Assembly (NCBI GenBank): GCA_017446045.1
Contig: JAFSRP010000018.1
Span: 248,001 to 312,000, forward strand
DNA length: 64,000 nt
From: Lachnospiraceae bacterium
GTDB lineage: Bacteria; Bacillota; Clostridia; Lachnospirales; Lachnospiraceae
Direction of reading: 5' to 3'
How positions within the stretch are numbered: the first letter of the stretch is position 1; each line of letters begins with the position of its first letter. Made by a program: the position numbers and the translations under genes. The notes below the pieces were generated by a model. That model saw nothing but the letters and a program-made list of their open reading frames with translations, did no database searches and was not told where the DNA came from. Shown piece by piece: positions 16,153-24,390 of the stretch.

Positions 16153-18048
16153 TTACTGTATCTTTATCTGCATGTTCCGGACCCGGTTCTTCTCCTGAAG
16201 AAGCTTTCCCAGGGCCGTCATATCGCTGCCGCAGGAACGGATCTCCCGGTCATAGCGGCTGTTCATCACAGCACGGACCGCTTCTGTCAGGCCTTTTTCA
16301 AGGTCCAGCTTGCTCATATCTTCCAGTGCGGTCCCGCTGTCAAGTATCGCAAAGACCGCGGCCGCAGCTTTTCGTTTTTCTTCATCCTCTCCGCAGCGGT
16401 CAAGAAATGCCGCAGCCGTAAAACTTCCCGGATCATCCCGGAGCATTCCCGTGATCTCCCGGCAGATGTCGCTGCTGAGATCTTCCGGCGATATATGAGA
16501 AAACACATATCGGCCGAGATCCGGACGTTCACAGAGCCAGGCTGTCAGAAGTCTTTCCGCGCGGATCAGGCTCATGCTGCTTTCGGCGTTCTCTTTTCCG
16601 CCCTGCCCGTCAGGTCTGTGGGACCTTGCCTGTTCCGCCGTGTCAAAGAATCCTGCCGTCTGCACAAGCTCCACGGATTCCTGCTGCCGGCGGTCCTTCC
16701 GCGCGGCAGAAGGCGCCGTATAACCGGTCATACTGCGTACAGTCTCCACGCCGGCACCCCGGGTCTCCACCCTGCGGTCCACAAGGGATTTCAGCTCATC
16801 CCGCGGGATCATGAACTCCGTGCTTACGGAGTCGATATAATTATCCCGCTCCAGCGGCTCCCTGAACATACACAGCCTGTCCGCGGTCTCGGAATAAAAC
16901 GCGGTCTTATCGGCGGGATCCGACAGGTCATATCCGCGCCGCAGCACTTCGATCATAAACAGGAAAGCATTGCGCGCCTTATGGATGCAGGCCTCATATG
17001 CATCCGGTCCTTCGGCGCGTATGAACTCATCAGGATCCTTATAACTTCCCATATCCAATACTTTGACTTTCAGCCCTGCCTCATAGAGGATCGGAAAGGC
17101 CCTGAGCTTGGCGTTGGTGCCGGCATCATCGCTGTCCTGGGTCAATATCACGGTATCCGTGTAACGCTTCAGCAGTCTTGCATGCTTTTCATTAAAGGCC
17201 GTTCCCAGGCTGGCAACGGCATTGGTAAACCCGGCTTGGTGCAGGGCGATCACGTCCATATAGCCCTCACAGATCAGCATGAACTTTCTCCGGCTCTTGC
17301 GTGCGAAATTCAATCCGTAGAGATGGGCGGACTTATCAAAAATATCCGTTTCCGGAGAATTCAGGTATTTGGGTATCCCGTCACCCATCACGCGCCCGCC
17401 AAAGGCGATCACGTGATTGTTGATATCCATGATCGGGAACATGACCCGGTTCCAGAACTTATCGCGGATCCCGCGCTCCTGGATGGTCACGAGCCCGGAG
17501 GCGTGCAGCAATTCGTCGCCCCAGCCCTTTTCCTTTAAATGCCGGTACAGCGCATCCGAAGCCTTGGGCGCGAACCCGAGTCCGAAATGCGTGATCGTTT
17601 CATCGCTCAAGCGCCGCTTTTGCCGGAAATACTGATATCCCGCAGCTCCGTCCGGAGTCTGCAGCTGTTTGTAATAAAACACGGCTGCGTCCTTGTGGAT
17701 GTCCAGCAGCTGTCTGCGGCGTTCGCGGCTGCCCTTGTCCTCGCCCCCGCCCGAAGGCTCGGGCAGGTCGATATGTGCACGGTCCGCAAGGCTCTTCAGG
17801 CTTTCTGTGAACGAATAGTTCTCATACTCCATCAGGAAATTGATAACGTTGCCCCCGGCGCCGCAGCCGAAGCAGTAATAGATCTGTTTCCTGGGACTTA
17901 CGGAAAACGACGCGGTTTTTTCGCCATGAAAAGGACAGAGCCCGAAATAATTAGCCCCCTTCTTTGTGAGGCGGACATACTGCCCGACAACATCCACGAT
18001 GTCATTGGCCTCACGCACCTGTTCGATTACGGATTCATCATAGCGCAA
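16153..18048 (-). CDS. dnaG: DNA primase
   Basis: A 631-residue DnaG that lays down RNA primers at the replication fork. It has the N-terminal zinc-binding domain (CPFHGEKTASFSVSP then YYCFGCGAGG, near residues 38-65), the TOPRIM core with CEGYMDVIALHQAG and TQDSDDAGTNA, and a divergent C-terminal helicase-binding region. The start is a TTG at 18048, giving LRYDESVIEQVR with GGAG eight bases upstream. Homologs begin at this point, and the only ORF extension upstream runs inside dgt. One base separates it from the dgt stop. Confidence 0.94.
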   Translation of the reverse strand: MRYDESVIEQVREANDIVDVVGQYVRLTKKGANYFGLCPFHGEKTASFSVSPRKQIYYCFGCGAGGNVINFLMEYENYSFTESLKSLADRAHIDLPEPSGGGEDKGSRERRRQLLDIHKDAAVFYYKQLQTPDGAAGYQYFRQKRRLSDETITHFGLGFAPKASDALYRHLKEKGWGDELLHASGLVTIQERGIRDKFWNRVMFPIMDINNHVIAFGGRVMGDGIPKYLNSPETDIFDKSAHLYGLNFARKSRRKFMLICEGYMDVIALHQAGFTNAVASLGTAFNEKHARLLKRYTDTVILTQDSDDAGTNAKLRAFPILYEAGLKVKVLDMGSYKDPDEFIRAEGPDAYEACIHKARNAFLFMIEVLRRGYDLSDPADKTAFYSETADRLCMFREPLERDNYIDSVSTEFMIPRDELKSLVDRRVETRGAGVETVRSMTGYTAPSAARKDRRQQESVELVQTAGFFDTAEQARSHRPDGQGGKENAESSMSLIRAERLLTAWLCERPDLGRYVFSHISPEDLSSDICREITGMLRDDPGSFTAAAFLDRCGEDEEKRKAAAAVFAILDSGTALEDMSKLDLEKGLTEAVRAVMNSRYDREIRSCGSDMTALGKLLQEKNRVRNMQIKIQ

Positions 18049-18049
18049 A

Positions 18050-19093
18050 TTAAAATCTCCATCCGATCGGGACGAACAGTTCCTCAAACTTCTCGATGGC
18101 GTAGTTGTCCGTCATTCCGGAAATGTAGTCGCACACGACCCTTTCCTTTGTCTCCCCCCGCTCCAGCATCAGCAGAAACTCGCTGGTAAGGCGGTCCGGA
18201 TGGTCCATGTAATACATAAACAGCAGCTCGATCATCTGCTGGGCCTTGGCTTCTTCTTCCTTCGCCTTGCCCCCGACGTACACATGGCGGAACATCCACT
18301 GCCTGAGATCCTGCATGGCCTTTTCATAGACCGGGCTCATCACGATCCTGTCCTTGTCCAGGCTGGAATAGATCACATCATTGATCAGGCTGCTGAGCCT
18401 GTCATGTACGTTCCTTCCGAGTATATCCGTATACGCGCGGGGAAGGTCTTCCTCTGTCAGAAGCCCGGCACGGATCGCGTCATCCACGTCATGATTGAGG
18501 TAGGCGATCTTGTCTGCCAGACGCACGACATGTCCTTCCAGCGTGGCGGGATCACCGGTAGTCCGGTGGTTGCGGATACCGTCACGCACCTCAAAAGTCA
18601 GGTTCAGCCCCTTTCCGTCCTTCTCCAGGACCTCGACCACACGGACAGACTGTTCGCTGTGTTCAAAGCCTGTTGAACAGAGCCGGTTCAGGACCGCCTC
18701 CCCGCTGTGCCCGAAGGGCGTATGTCCCAGGTCGTGGCCCAGCGCGATGGCCTCGGTCAGGTCTTCGTTGAGCCTGAGCGCCTTTGAGATCGTCCGGGCG
18801 ATCTGCGAGACCTCCAGCGTATGTGTCAGCCGGGTCCGGTAATGGTCGCCTTCCGGCGCCAGGAAGACCTGGGTCTTATGCTTCATCCGGCGGAACGCCT
18901 TACAGTGGATGATCCTGTCGCGGTCACGCTGAAAGGCAGGCCGGACATCGTCCGGCATTTCCTCATGATCCCGACCTTTCGTGTACGCAGAAAGAGAAGC
19001 ATACGGACTCAGCCGTACCGCCTCCTGGTCTTCCAGCATTTCCCGGATGCAGGAATACTTCGTATCTGATTTGCGTTCCTCTCCGATGCCCAT
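18050..19093 (-). CDS. dgt: dGTP triphosphohydrolase-like HD protein
   Basis: A 347-residue HD-domain protein of the deoxyguanosinetriphosphate triphosphohydrolase-like family, which hydrolyses dNTPs to nucleoside and triphosphate. Motifs include FRRMKHKTQVFLAPEGDHYRTRLTHTLEV (in pieces), the GHDLGHTPFGHSGE metal site near residue 120 and the downstream NHDVDDAIR. The start at 19093 has a poor ribosome-binding site, so an internal start is possible. The dgt-dnaG order is a common clostridial arrangement. Confidence 0.92.
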   Translation of the reverse strand: MGIGEERKSDTKYSCIREMLEDQEAVRLSPYASLSAYTKGRDHEEMPDDVRPAFQRDRDRIIHCKAFRRMKHKTQVFLAPEGDHYRTRLTHTLEVSQIARTISKALRLNEDLTEAIALGHDLGHTPFGHSGEAVLNRLCSTGFEHSEQSVRVVEVLEKDGKGLNLTFEVRDGIRNHRTTGDPATLEGHVVRLADKIAYLNHDVDDAIRAGLLTEEDLPRAYTDILGRNVHDRLSSLINDVIYSSLDKDRIVMSPVYEKAMQDLRQWMFRHVYVGGKAKEEEAKAQQMIELLFMYYMDHPDRLTSEFLLMLERGETKERVVCDYISGMTDNYAIEKFEELFVPIGWRF

Positions 19094-19108
19094 ATTTACC
19101 GTATGATC

Positions 19109-20047
19109 TTACTTTAAGAATCCGTCAATGATGGCGGCTTCCGCCTCCTCGGCAGTAAGGCCGAGCGTTTCAAGCTTCATCAGCTGCTCGCCCGCGATCT
19201 TGCCGATGGCAGCCTCATGGATCAGTGCCGCGTCCGGATGATCCGCGTCCAATGCCGGCACTGCCAGCACCTTCGCGTCGCCTGCAATGATGGCGTCACA
19301 TTCCGTATGTCCGCTGCAGGGCGCAGCACCCACGATATTGGAAACGAACTTGATACGGGAATTATCGGTGGCTACCGAACGGCTGATAATATTCGCGGAA
19401 CTGTCCTCCCCGATCAGTCTGGCGGTCAGATCCGACTCGGCAAACTGCGTGCCGTTGGTAAGGAGCCTTTCCTTGATCACGATGGACGCGCCTGCCTTGA
19501 CCTCCGCGCTCGTGCTTCGGCGCGTGGAATCGATGCCGCGGATCTGCGTGGTCTCCATCTCCACATGCGCACCCTCTTCCAGAAAGAGCTCCGTGGACGG
19601 ATTCATGATGTTTCCGCCGCTCGTGCCGTGCTCGGTCTCGCCGTAGTGGCGTTCCAGATATTTGACATGGCTGTTCTTTCCGACGTGGAAGCGATGCATA
19701 CCGTGGTGTTCGCTGTCCTGGCTGCCGCAATTATGGATGCCGCAGCCTGCAACGATGACCACGTCGCAGTCCTCGCCGATGAAAAATTCGTTGGTGACGG
19801 TCTCCTTATGTCCGGATGCCGCGATCACGACCGGGATGCAGCAGGTCTCATTCCTGGTGCCGTCTTTGATATTGATATTGATGCCGCTGCCGTCCTCACG
19901 GGAAGTGATCTGGATGTTTGCGGTGGAATTCCGGCTCTGGGCTTTGCCGTTTACACGGATATTGTAAGCACCGGTCGGTGTGGTATGAATATCAGCGACT
20001 TCCGCCAGGATACGCTGTTCGATATCTTTATCGTCCAGATAGACCAT
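19109..20047 (-). CDS. Short SufB/SufD-family Fe-S scaffold (SmsB-like)
   Basis: A 312-residue protein with the SufBD beta-helix core, much shorter than SufB (about 470). It has CCIPVVI, VIVAGCGIHNCGS, HRFHVGKNSHVKYLERHYGE and, near the end, an ECDAII-H-E-A-A-IG block where SufBD proteins carry conserved Cys/His/Glu residues. The start ATG shares one base with the sufC stop (TGATG). With the ATPase next to it and no sufS, sufU or sufD nearby, it fits the minimal two-gene SufCB-like system (called SMS in recent work). The scaffold role is inferred from the family. Confidence 0.88.
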   Translation of the reverse strand: MVYLDDKDIEQRILAEVADIHTTPTGAYNIRVNGKAQSRNSTANIQITSREDGSGININIKDGTRNETCCIPVVIAASGHKETVTNEFFIGEDCDVVIVAGCGIHNCGSQDSEHHGMHRFHVGKNSHVKYLERHYGETEHGTSGGNIMNPSTELFLEEGAHVEMETTQIRGIDSTRRSTSAEVKAGASIVIKERLLTNGTQFAESDLTARLIGEDSSANIISRSVATDNSRIKFVSNIVGAAPCSGHTECDAIIAGDAKVLAVPALDADHPDAALIHEAAIGKIAGEQLMKLETLGLTAEEAEAAIIDGFLK

Positions 20048-20796
20048 CAGAATGCACCCCCTTCCTGATCCGCCATATGACAGGACGGATACGCGCTGTC
20101 CGTACCAAGAAGACCCGGCAGGATTTCCTCCTTCGTGCCCTGGGCTTTCACCAGCCCGCGCTCGATAACAACGATCCGGTCCGCGATCTCCAGGATGCGT
20201 TCCTGATGGCTGATGATAACGATGCTGCCGTTGGTCTCGGACTTGATCTTTTCAAAAGCACGGATCAGGTTGGAAAAGCTCCAGAGGTCAATGCCCGCCT
20301 CCGGCTCGTCAAAAATGGAAAGACGTGATTTCCGCGCCAGTACGGTCGCGATCTCGATACGCTTGAGCTCTCCGCCGGAAAGGGACGCGTCCACTTCACG
20401 ATTAATATAATCCTTGGCGCAAAGGCCCACTTCGGAAAGATACTGGCAGGCGGCGCCTACGGATAGAGTCTTATCCCCGGATGCCAGTTTGAGAAGATCG
20501 AAGACTTCGATCCCCTTGAAGCGTACCGGCTGCTGAAATGCGAAACTTATCCCGAGCCTGGCTCGTTCGGTAATGGACAGGTCTGTAATATCCTGTTCCC
20601 CGAAAAGGATCCGGCCTCCGGTTGGATGATATACGCCGGCGATGCATTTGGCCAGCGAAGACTTTCCGCCGCCGTTCGGGCCCGTGATGACCACGAACTG
20701 GCCGTCCGGCACTTCCATGGTGATGTCACGAATAATGTCGACCTGGCCAAGCTCCTCATCAGCCACGTCATACCTCAGGTTTTTAACTGTTAACAT
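20047..20796 (-). CDS. sufC: SufC-like ATPase of minimal Fe-S assembly system
   Basis: A 249-residue ABC-type ATPase that drives the SufBD-type scaffold. Walker A is GPNGGGKSS near residue 39, the Q-loop FAFQQPVRFKG is typical of SufC, the signature is LSGGELKR, and Walker B LSIFDEPEAGID shows the SufC-specific EAGID ending. There is no membrane partner. It heads the long run sufC-sufB-dgt-dnaG-trmK-nif3-kinase-lepB-rbgA-rnhB-yraN-recU-leuS. Confidence 0.92.
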   Translation of the reverse strand: MLTVKNLRYDVADEELGQVDIIRDITMEVPDGQFVVITGPNGGGKSSLAKCIAGVYHPTGGRILFGEQDITDLSITERARLGISFAFQQPVRFKGIEVFDLLKLASGDKTLSVGAACQYLSEVGLCAKDYINREVDASLSGGELKRIEIATVLARKSRLSIFDEPEAGIDLWSFSNLIRAFEKIKSETNGSIVIISHQERILEIADRIVVIERGLVKAQGTKEEILPGLLGTDSAYPSCHMADQEGGAF

Positions 20797-20824
20797 TCTG
20801 ATCGGTTGTCCTTACTCTTTATTT

Positions 20825-20869
20825 GCCGTACATCCAGGTACAGTTTTGCAAAGCAAATTAGCCGTACAT
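20825..20869 (-). promoter_or_regulatory. Direct repeats upstream of sufC (possible operator)
   Basis: Two copies of ATGTACGGC on the minus strand (20869-20861 and 20833-20825) are spaced 36 bases apart, with an inverted TTTGC/GCAAA element between them. They occupy the 100 bases between the terminator region and the sufC start. I see no convincing promoter hexamers nearby, so the assignment as an operator is a guess. Confidence 0.3.
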
Positions 20870-20897
20870 GCATATTACGACGTTTACATCATACCAT

Positions 20898-20926
20898 AAA
20901 GGAAGGCTGCGGTGCAACCTTCCTTT
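20898..20926 (-). terminator. Terminator-like hairpin after the DUF2974 gene
   Basis: AAAGGAAGG (20926-20918 as read on the minus strand) pairs with CCTTCCTTT (20906-20898), with an inner TGC/GCA. The T run after it is short, so it may be a weak terminator. It lies 31 bases past the stop of the lipase-like gene. Confidence 0.55.
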
Positions 20927-20956
20927 ACCTGCTGTCTCTAGGCTGTTGGTAGAGTT

Positions 20957-22393
20957 TTACCCGGGTGTTTCGTGGGCGGGATCGGTCTTTTTCAGTTCCA
21001 GATAGACTGTGCCCGGGGCTTGCTGCTTCGCCTTCGGCTTGCCGGACTTTGTCCTGCCCTTTCCTCCGGTTTTTGACCGGCTTTTCTGCGCGTTTGTACC
21101 CGCACCGGCGACCACAGCCGTGATCTTCTCCTCACTCTGTTCCCGGAACGTTGTCAGACCGGACTTGACGAGCCGGACGATCACAGAGGTAAACTCCTGA
21201 AACTCTTCGGGACTCATATTTTTGGATACTTTGAAGATCTCACTGACAGTGCGCAGCGGATCTTTACGCAGCTCGGAAAGAGTCCTGGCTCCGCCCGCGC
21301 TCAGCATTCCGAAAAGCGCATCGGTAAAATCCTTCATCTCCTCATCGGTCATGCTGCCGATCCAGTTTCGCAGTGAGATATCAAAGAAACGTCCGAGATC
21401 AGAGCGTTCCGCACGGATAAACGAGGTGCCGAGGACCTGCCAGCTGAGCGCATCATGCTGCATGAGTCCTGTCTCGTTACTTGCGATCACGATGTCCTTG
21501 CTTTCCGACAGGAGCAGTCCTCCGATGATCGAACTATCCGGGAGTATACTGACGATTTTGGGCAGTAATTTGCGATAGGCCGGATGATCGACGATCTCCT
21601 TACGGAACCCGGGGGAATCATTCGCAAACACACGTATGATCCTGTTTCTGACAGCCGCACCCGCAAATGCCGCCCCATAGACGGCAAAGTTGCCGCCCTT
21701 GGAATGCCCGCCGACGTAAATACGGAATCCGGGATCGGAAACGGATCCGCTGCTGTCCTTAATTCCTTCCGGATCTCCCGCGAACTGTTCCGCGGAGCCC
21801 TTCGGCTGGGCGCAGATCTTCTCAAATACTTTGTTCAGGAAATCCACCGCATGTCGTTGACCCGGCGTCTCCCTGAGGTAACCCAGGTTGAAATCCTCCT
21901 TCCAACCCACGATCGTATTGTCCGTGCCGCGGAATGAAGCAAAAGCTGTGCGGGGATCCACCCAGAAGATCATGGCAGCCATCTGCTCCTCAGCTACGTC
22001 ATCGATCAGGTTGACATAATCAGATACCATGAGGGAACCGAAGCGTTTCGTCCGGGCAGCCTGCCGGGCCACGTACGGCACGGTATTGAAGGGTGGACGC
22101 CGGTGCGCGATCTCCTTTTCCGTATGCGTCCTGAAAAACTGCTCAACGGCATAGGAAAGCGGAACGACCCGGTCAGGTAAGGAAAAGGAAGACTTCTGAT
22201 ATGGCATCGGACCGGACATTTCCCCTTCCGGCACATCCTTTCGCCCTTCGGGAGACTCCGTCTCCCCGCTGAAACAGTCATCCATTTCCAGATAGGAAAG
22301 GTATGACAAAATAAGCCCGTCCACCTCATTGAGCGGGCTTATATCAAAGCTCAGATCGCCTCTCCAGTTAAGATAATCCCTGATATCTGCCAT
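20957..22393 (-). CDS. DUF2974 (Mbeg1-like) alpha/beta hydrolase
   Basis: A 478-residue cytosolic protein of the DUF2974 family of lipase-like hydrolases. The N-terminus MADIRDYLNWRGDLSFDISPLNEVD is the family signature (shown here in part), and IYVGGHSKGGNFAVYG gives the nucleophile-elbow serine (GHSKGG). The C-terminal tail of about 40 residues is basic and rich in Lys/Arg/Gly. The start at 22393 follows family alignment; an in-frame ATG nine codons upstream exists but neither has a strong ribosome-binding site. Substrate and role are unknown. It stands alone between guaB and sufC. Confidence 0.82.
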   Translation of the reverse strand: MADIRDYLNWRGDLSFDISPLNEVDGLILSYLSYLEMDDCFSGETESPEGRKDVPEGEMSGPMPYQKSSFSLPDRVVPLSYAVEQFFRTHTEKEIAHRRPPFNTVPYVARQAARTKRFGSLMVSDYVNLIDDVAEEQMAAMIFWVDPRTAFASFRGTDNTIVGWKEDFNLGYLRETPGQRHAVDFLNKVFEKICAQPKGSAEQFAGDPEGIKDSSGSVSDPGFRIYVGGHSKGGNFAVYGAAFAGAAVRNRIIRVFANDSPGFRKEIVDHPAYRKLLPKIVSILPDSSIIGGLLLSESKDIVIASNETGLMQHDALSWQVLGTSFIRAERSDLGRFFDISLRNWIGSMTDEEMKDFTDALFGMLSAGGARTLSELRKDPLRTVSEIFKVSKNMSPEEFQEFTSVIVRLVKSGLTTFREQSEEKITAVVAGAGTNAQKSRSKTGGKGRTKSGKPKAKQQAPGTVYLELKKTDPAHETPG

Positions 22394-22506
22394 ACTATGA
22401 AAATACACCCAATCGGGCATAATATCAACGATTTCCGTGATTTTATGCTTTCATGGGTGTATTGAACCGTTCTGTAAATGGAACCATACCCTTACGGGAA
22501 CACGGA

Positions 22507-24018
22507 TCACTGGTTGTTCATGCTCGTAGTCGCGCGGAGCGTGACGTCATGATAGCCGCCTTCCACGATGCTGGTCGCGGAGACCACGGTCAGCTTCGCA
22601 TTCTTCTGCAGATCCGGAATGTTGGTCACGCCGCAGTTGCACATGGTGGACTTCACTTTGTACAGGGACTTTTCGACGTTGTCGTGCAGGGATCCTGCAT
22701 AGGTCACGTAAGAGTCCACGCCCTCTTCAAAGGCGAGGTTGTTCTTGCCGCCGAGGTCATAGCGCTGCCAGTTGCGGGCGCGGTTGGAACCTTCGCCCCA
22801 GTACTCTTTGACATACTGGCCGTTGATCATCAGCTTGTCTGTCGGAGACTCATCAAAACGGGCAAAGTATCTGCCAAGCATCAGAAAATCGGCGCCCATG
22901 GCAAGAGCCAGTGTCATGTGATGGTCATAAACGATACCGCCGTCCGAACAGATCGGAACATAGACACCTGTCTCCTTATAGTACTCATCCCGCGCTTTTG
23001 CGACCTCGATCAGCGCGGTAGCCTGGCCGCGGCCGATGCCCTTGGTCTCACGGGTGATGCAGATAGATCCGCCGCCGATACCGACTTTAACAAAGTCAGC
23101 TCCGCACTCTGCCAGGAAACGGAAGCCGTCCTTGTCAACGACATTGCCCGCGCCGATACGCACCTTATTTCCATACTCTGCCCTCACCCAGTCGATGGTC
23201 CGCTTCTGCCAGATGCTGAAGCCTTCGGAAGAGTCGATGCAGAGCACATCTGCGCCGGCATCCACCAGTGCCGGGATTCGGTCCATATAGTCGCGGCTGT
23301 TGATACCTGCTCCGACAAGGTACCGCTTCTCGTCATCCATCATGCAGAGCGGGTATTCCTTGTGCTCGGCATAGTCCTTGCGGAAAACGAAATACATGAG
23401 ATTGCCCCTGTCATCCACGATCGGCAGGCTGTTGAGCTTGTTGTCCCAGATGATATCGTTGGCTTCCTTGAGTGTGGTATTCGCGGGCGCGGTTACAAGT
23501 TTCTCAAGCGGAGTCATGAACTCACGGATCTTTGTATCCTCCGTCATGCGGCTGATACGATAGTCACGGCTGGTCACGATGCCGAGGAGTTTTCCGTTTG
23601 GCTGTGCGTTCTCGGTGATCGCCACAGTGGAGAATCCGTTCATCTCCTTTAAACGGAGCACATCCCCCAAAGTGTTGTCCGGGGTAAGGTTGGAGCCGCT
23701 GACCACAAAGCCCGCCTTCTTGTTCTTGACGCGTGCCACCATGGCGGCTTCATCCGCAATCGTCTGTGAGCCGTAGATAAAGGAAATGCCTCCCTCTCTC
23801 GCAAGCGCCACAGCGAGCGTATCATTGGAAACGGACTGCATGATCGCAGAGACCAGCGGAATATTCAGCGTGATCGGGCACTCTTCTTCGCCCTTGCGGT
23901 ACTTGACCAGCGGACATTTCAGGGAAACGCGGTCCGGAACACATTCTTCCGAGGTATAACCCGGGATGAGCAGATATTCGCTGAAAGTTCTGGATGGTTC
24001 TTCATAATAAAAGGCCAT
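22507..24018 (-). CDS. guaB: IMP dehydrogenase
   Basis: A 503-residue IMP dehydrogenase that oxidises IMP to XMP, the committed step to GMP. The order is the TIM barrel start ([16 protein letters not shown]), a CBS-pair insert (about 105-230), the active-site loop [12 protein letters not shown] containing the catalytic cysteine, and a C-terminal flap with [18 protein letters not shown] instead of the common GPGSICTTR is a known clostridial variant. The start at 24018 has GGAGG upstream. It closes the purine run, next to the TSCPD gene. Confidence 0.95.
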   Translation of the reverse strand: MAFYYEEPSRTFSEYLLIPGYTSEECVPDRVSLKCPLVKYRKGEEECPITLNIPLVSAIMQSVSNDTLAVALAREGGISFIYGSQTIADEAAMVARVKNKKAGFVVSGSNLTPDNTLGDVLRLKEMNGFSTVAITENAQPNGKLLGIVTSRDYRISRMTEDTKIREFMTPLEKLVTAPANTTLKEANDIIWDNKLNSLPIVDDRGNLMYFVFRKDYAEHKEYPLCMMDDEKRYLVGAGINSRDYMDRIPALVDAGADVLCIDSSEGFSIWQKRTIDWVRAEYGNKVRIGAGNVVDKDGFRFLAECGADFVKVGIGGGSICITRETKGIGRGQATALIEVAKARDEYYKETGVYVPICSDGGIVYDHHMTLALAMGADFLMLGRYFARFDESPTDKLMINGQYVKEYWGEGSNRARNWQRYDLGGKNNLAFEEGVDSYVTYAGSLHDNVEKSLYKVKSTMCNCGVTNIPDLQKNAKLTVVSATSIVEGGYHDVTLRATTSMNNQ

Positions 24019-24106
24019 TGGTATTTCCTCCATGTCATAAAAATGATGCCTGGTTGATATATAATTTCATTCCGGCTCATGATCCTGCCGGATCCCGATA
24101 GATTGA

Positions 24107-24373
24107 TCAGGTTGCTTCCGATCTCTCTTTTTCGTATGCCGCGCGCACTGCCTTCGCAAGCTGGTCGGCACAGGATGTCGGTCGCGGTCCGCAGGTATTG
24201 CCGAGAAGCTTTGCTTCGATCTCTTCCACCGTCATGCCCTCCGTCAGGATGCCGATCGCCTTTAAATTGCCGTTGCAGCCGCCGGTATAGCGGACGTTAT
24301 GCACCACATTGCCGTCCAGTTCAAAATCGATCTGTCTCGAGCAGGTGCCTTTTGTTTTATAGCTGTATTCCAT
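24107..24373 (-). CDS. TSCPD domain protein (TIGR03905 type)
   Basis: An 88-residue protein made of a single TSCPD domain, otherwise found at the C-terminus of class II ribonucleotide reductases. It opens MEYSYKTKGTCSRQIDFEL and has TGGCNGNLKAIG and GNTCGPRPTSCADQL, with four conserved cysteines, suggesting metal binding. It lies between purL and guaB, 17 bases after purL. The function is unknown. The position in a nucleotide operon suggests a link with purine or deoxynucleotide metabolism, by inference. Confidence 0.85.
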   Translation of the reverse strand: MEYSYKTKGTCSRQIDFELDGNVVHNVRYTGGCNGNLKAIGILTEGMTVEEIEAKLLGNTCGPRPTSCADQLAKAVRAAYEKERSEAT

Positions 24374-24390
24374 TGTACGTCCTTTCTGTC

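Noticed and set aside
16066..17538. 490-codon plus-strand frame
   Set aside because: Opposite dnaG, with no recognisable domain.
19109..20047. Annotation as full SufB or SufD
   Set aside because: It is far shorter than SufB and the pair lacks the other suf genes; it is better described as the short SmsB-like form.
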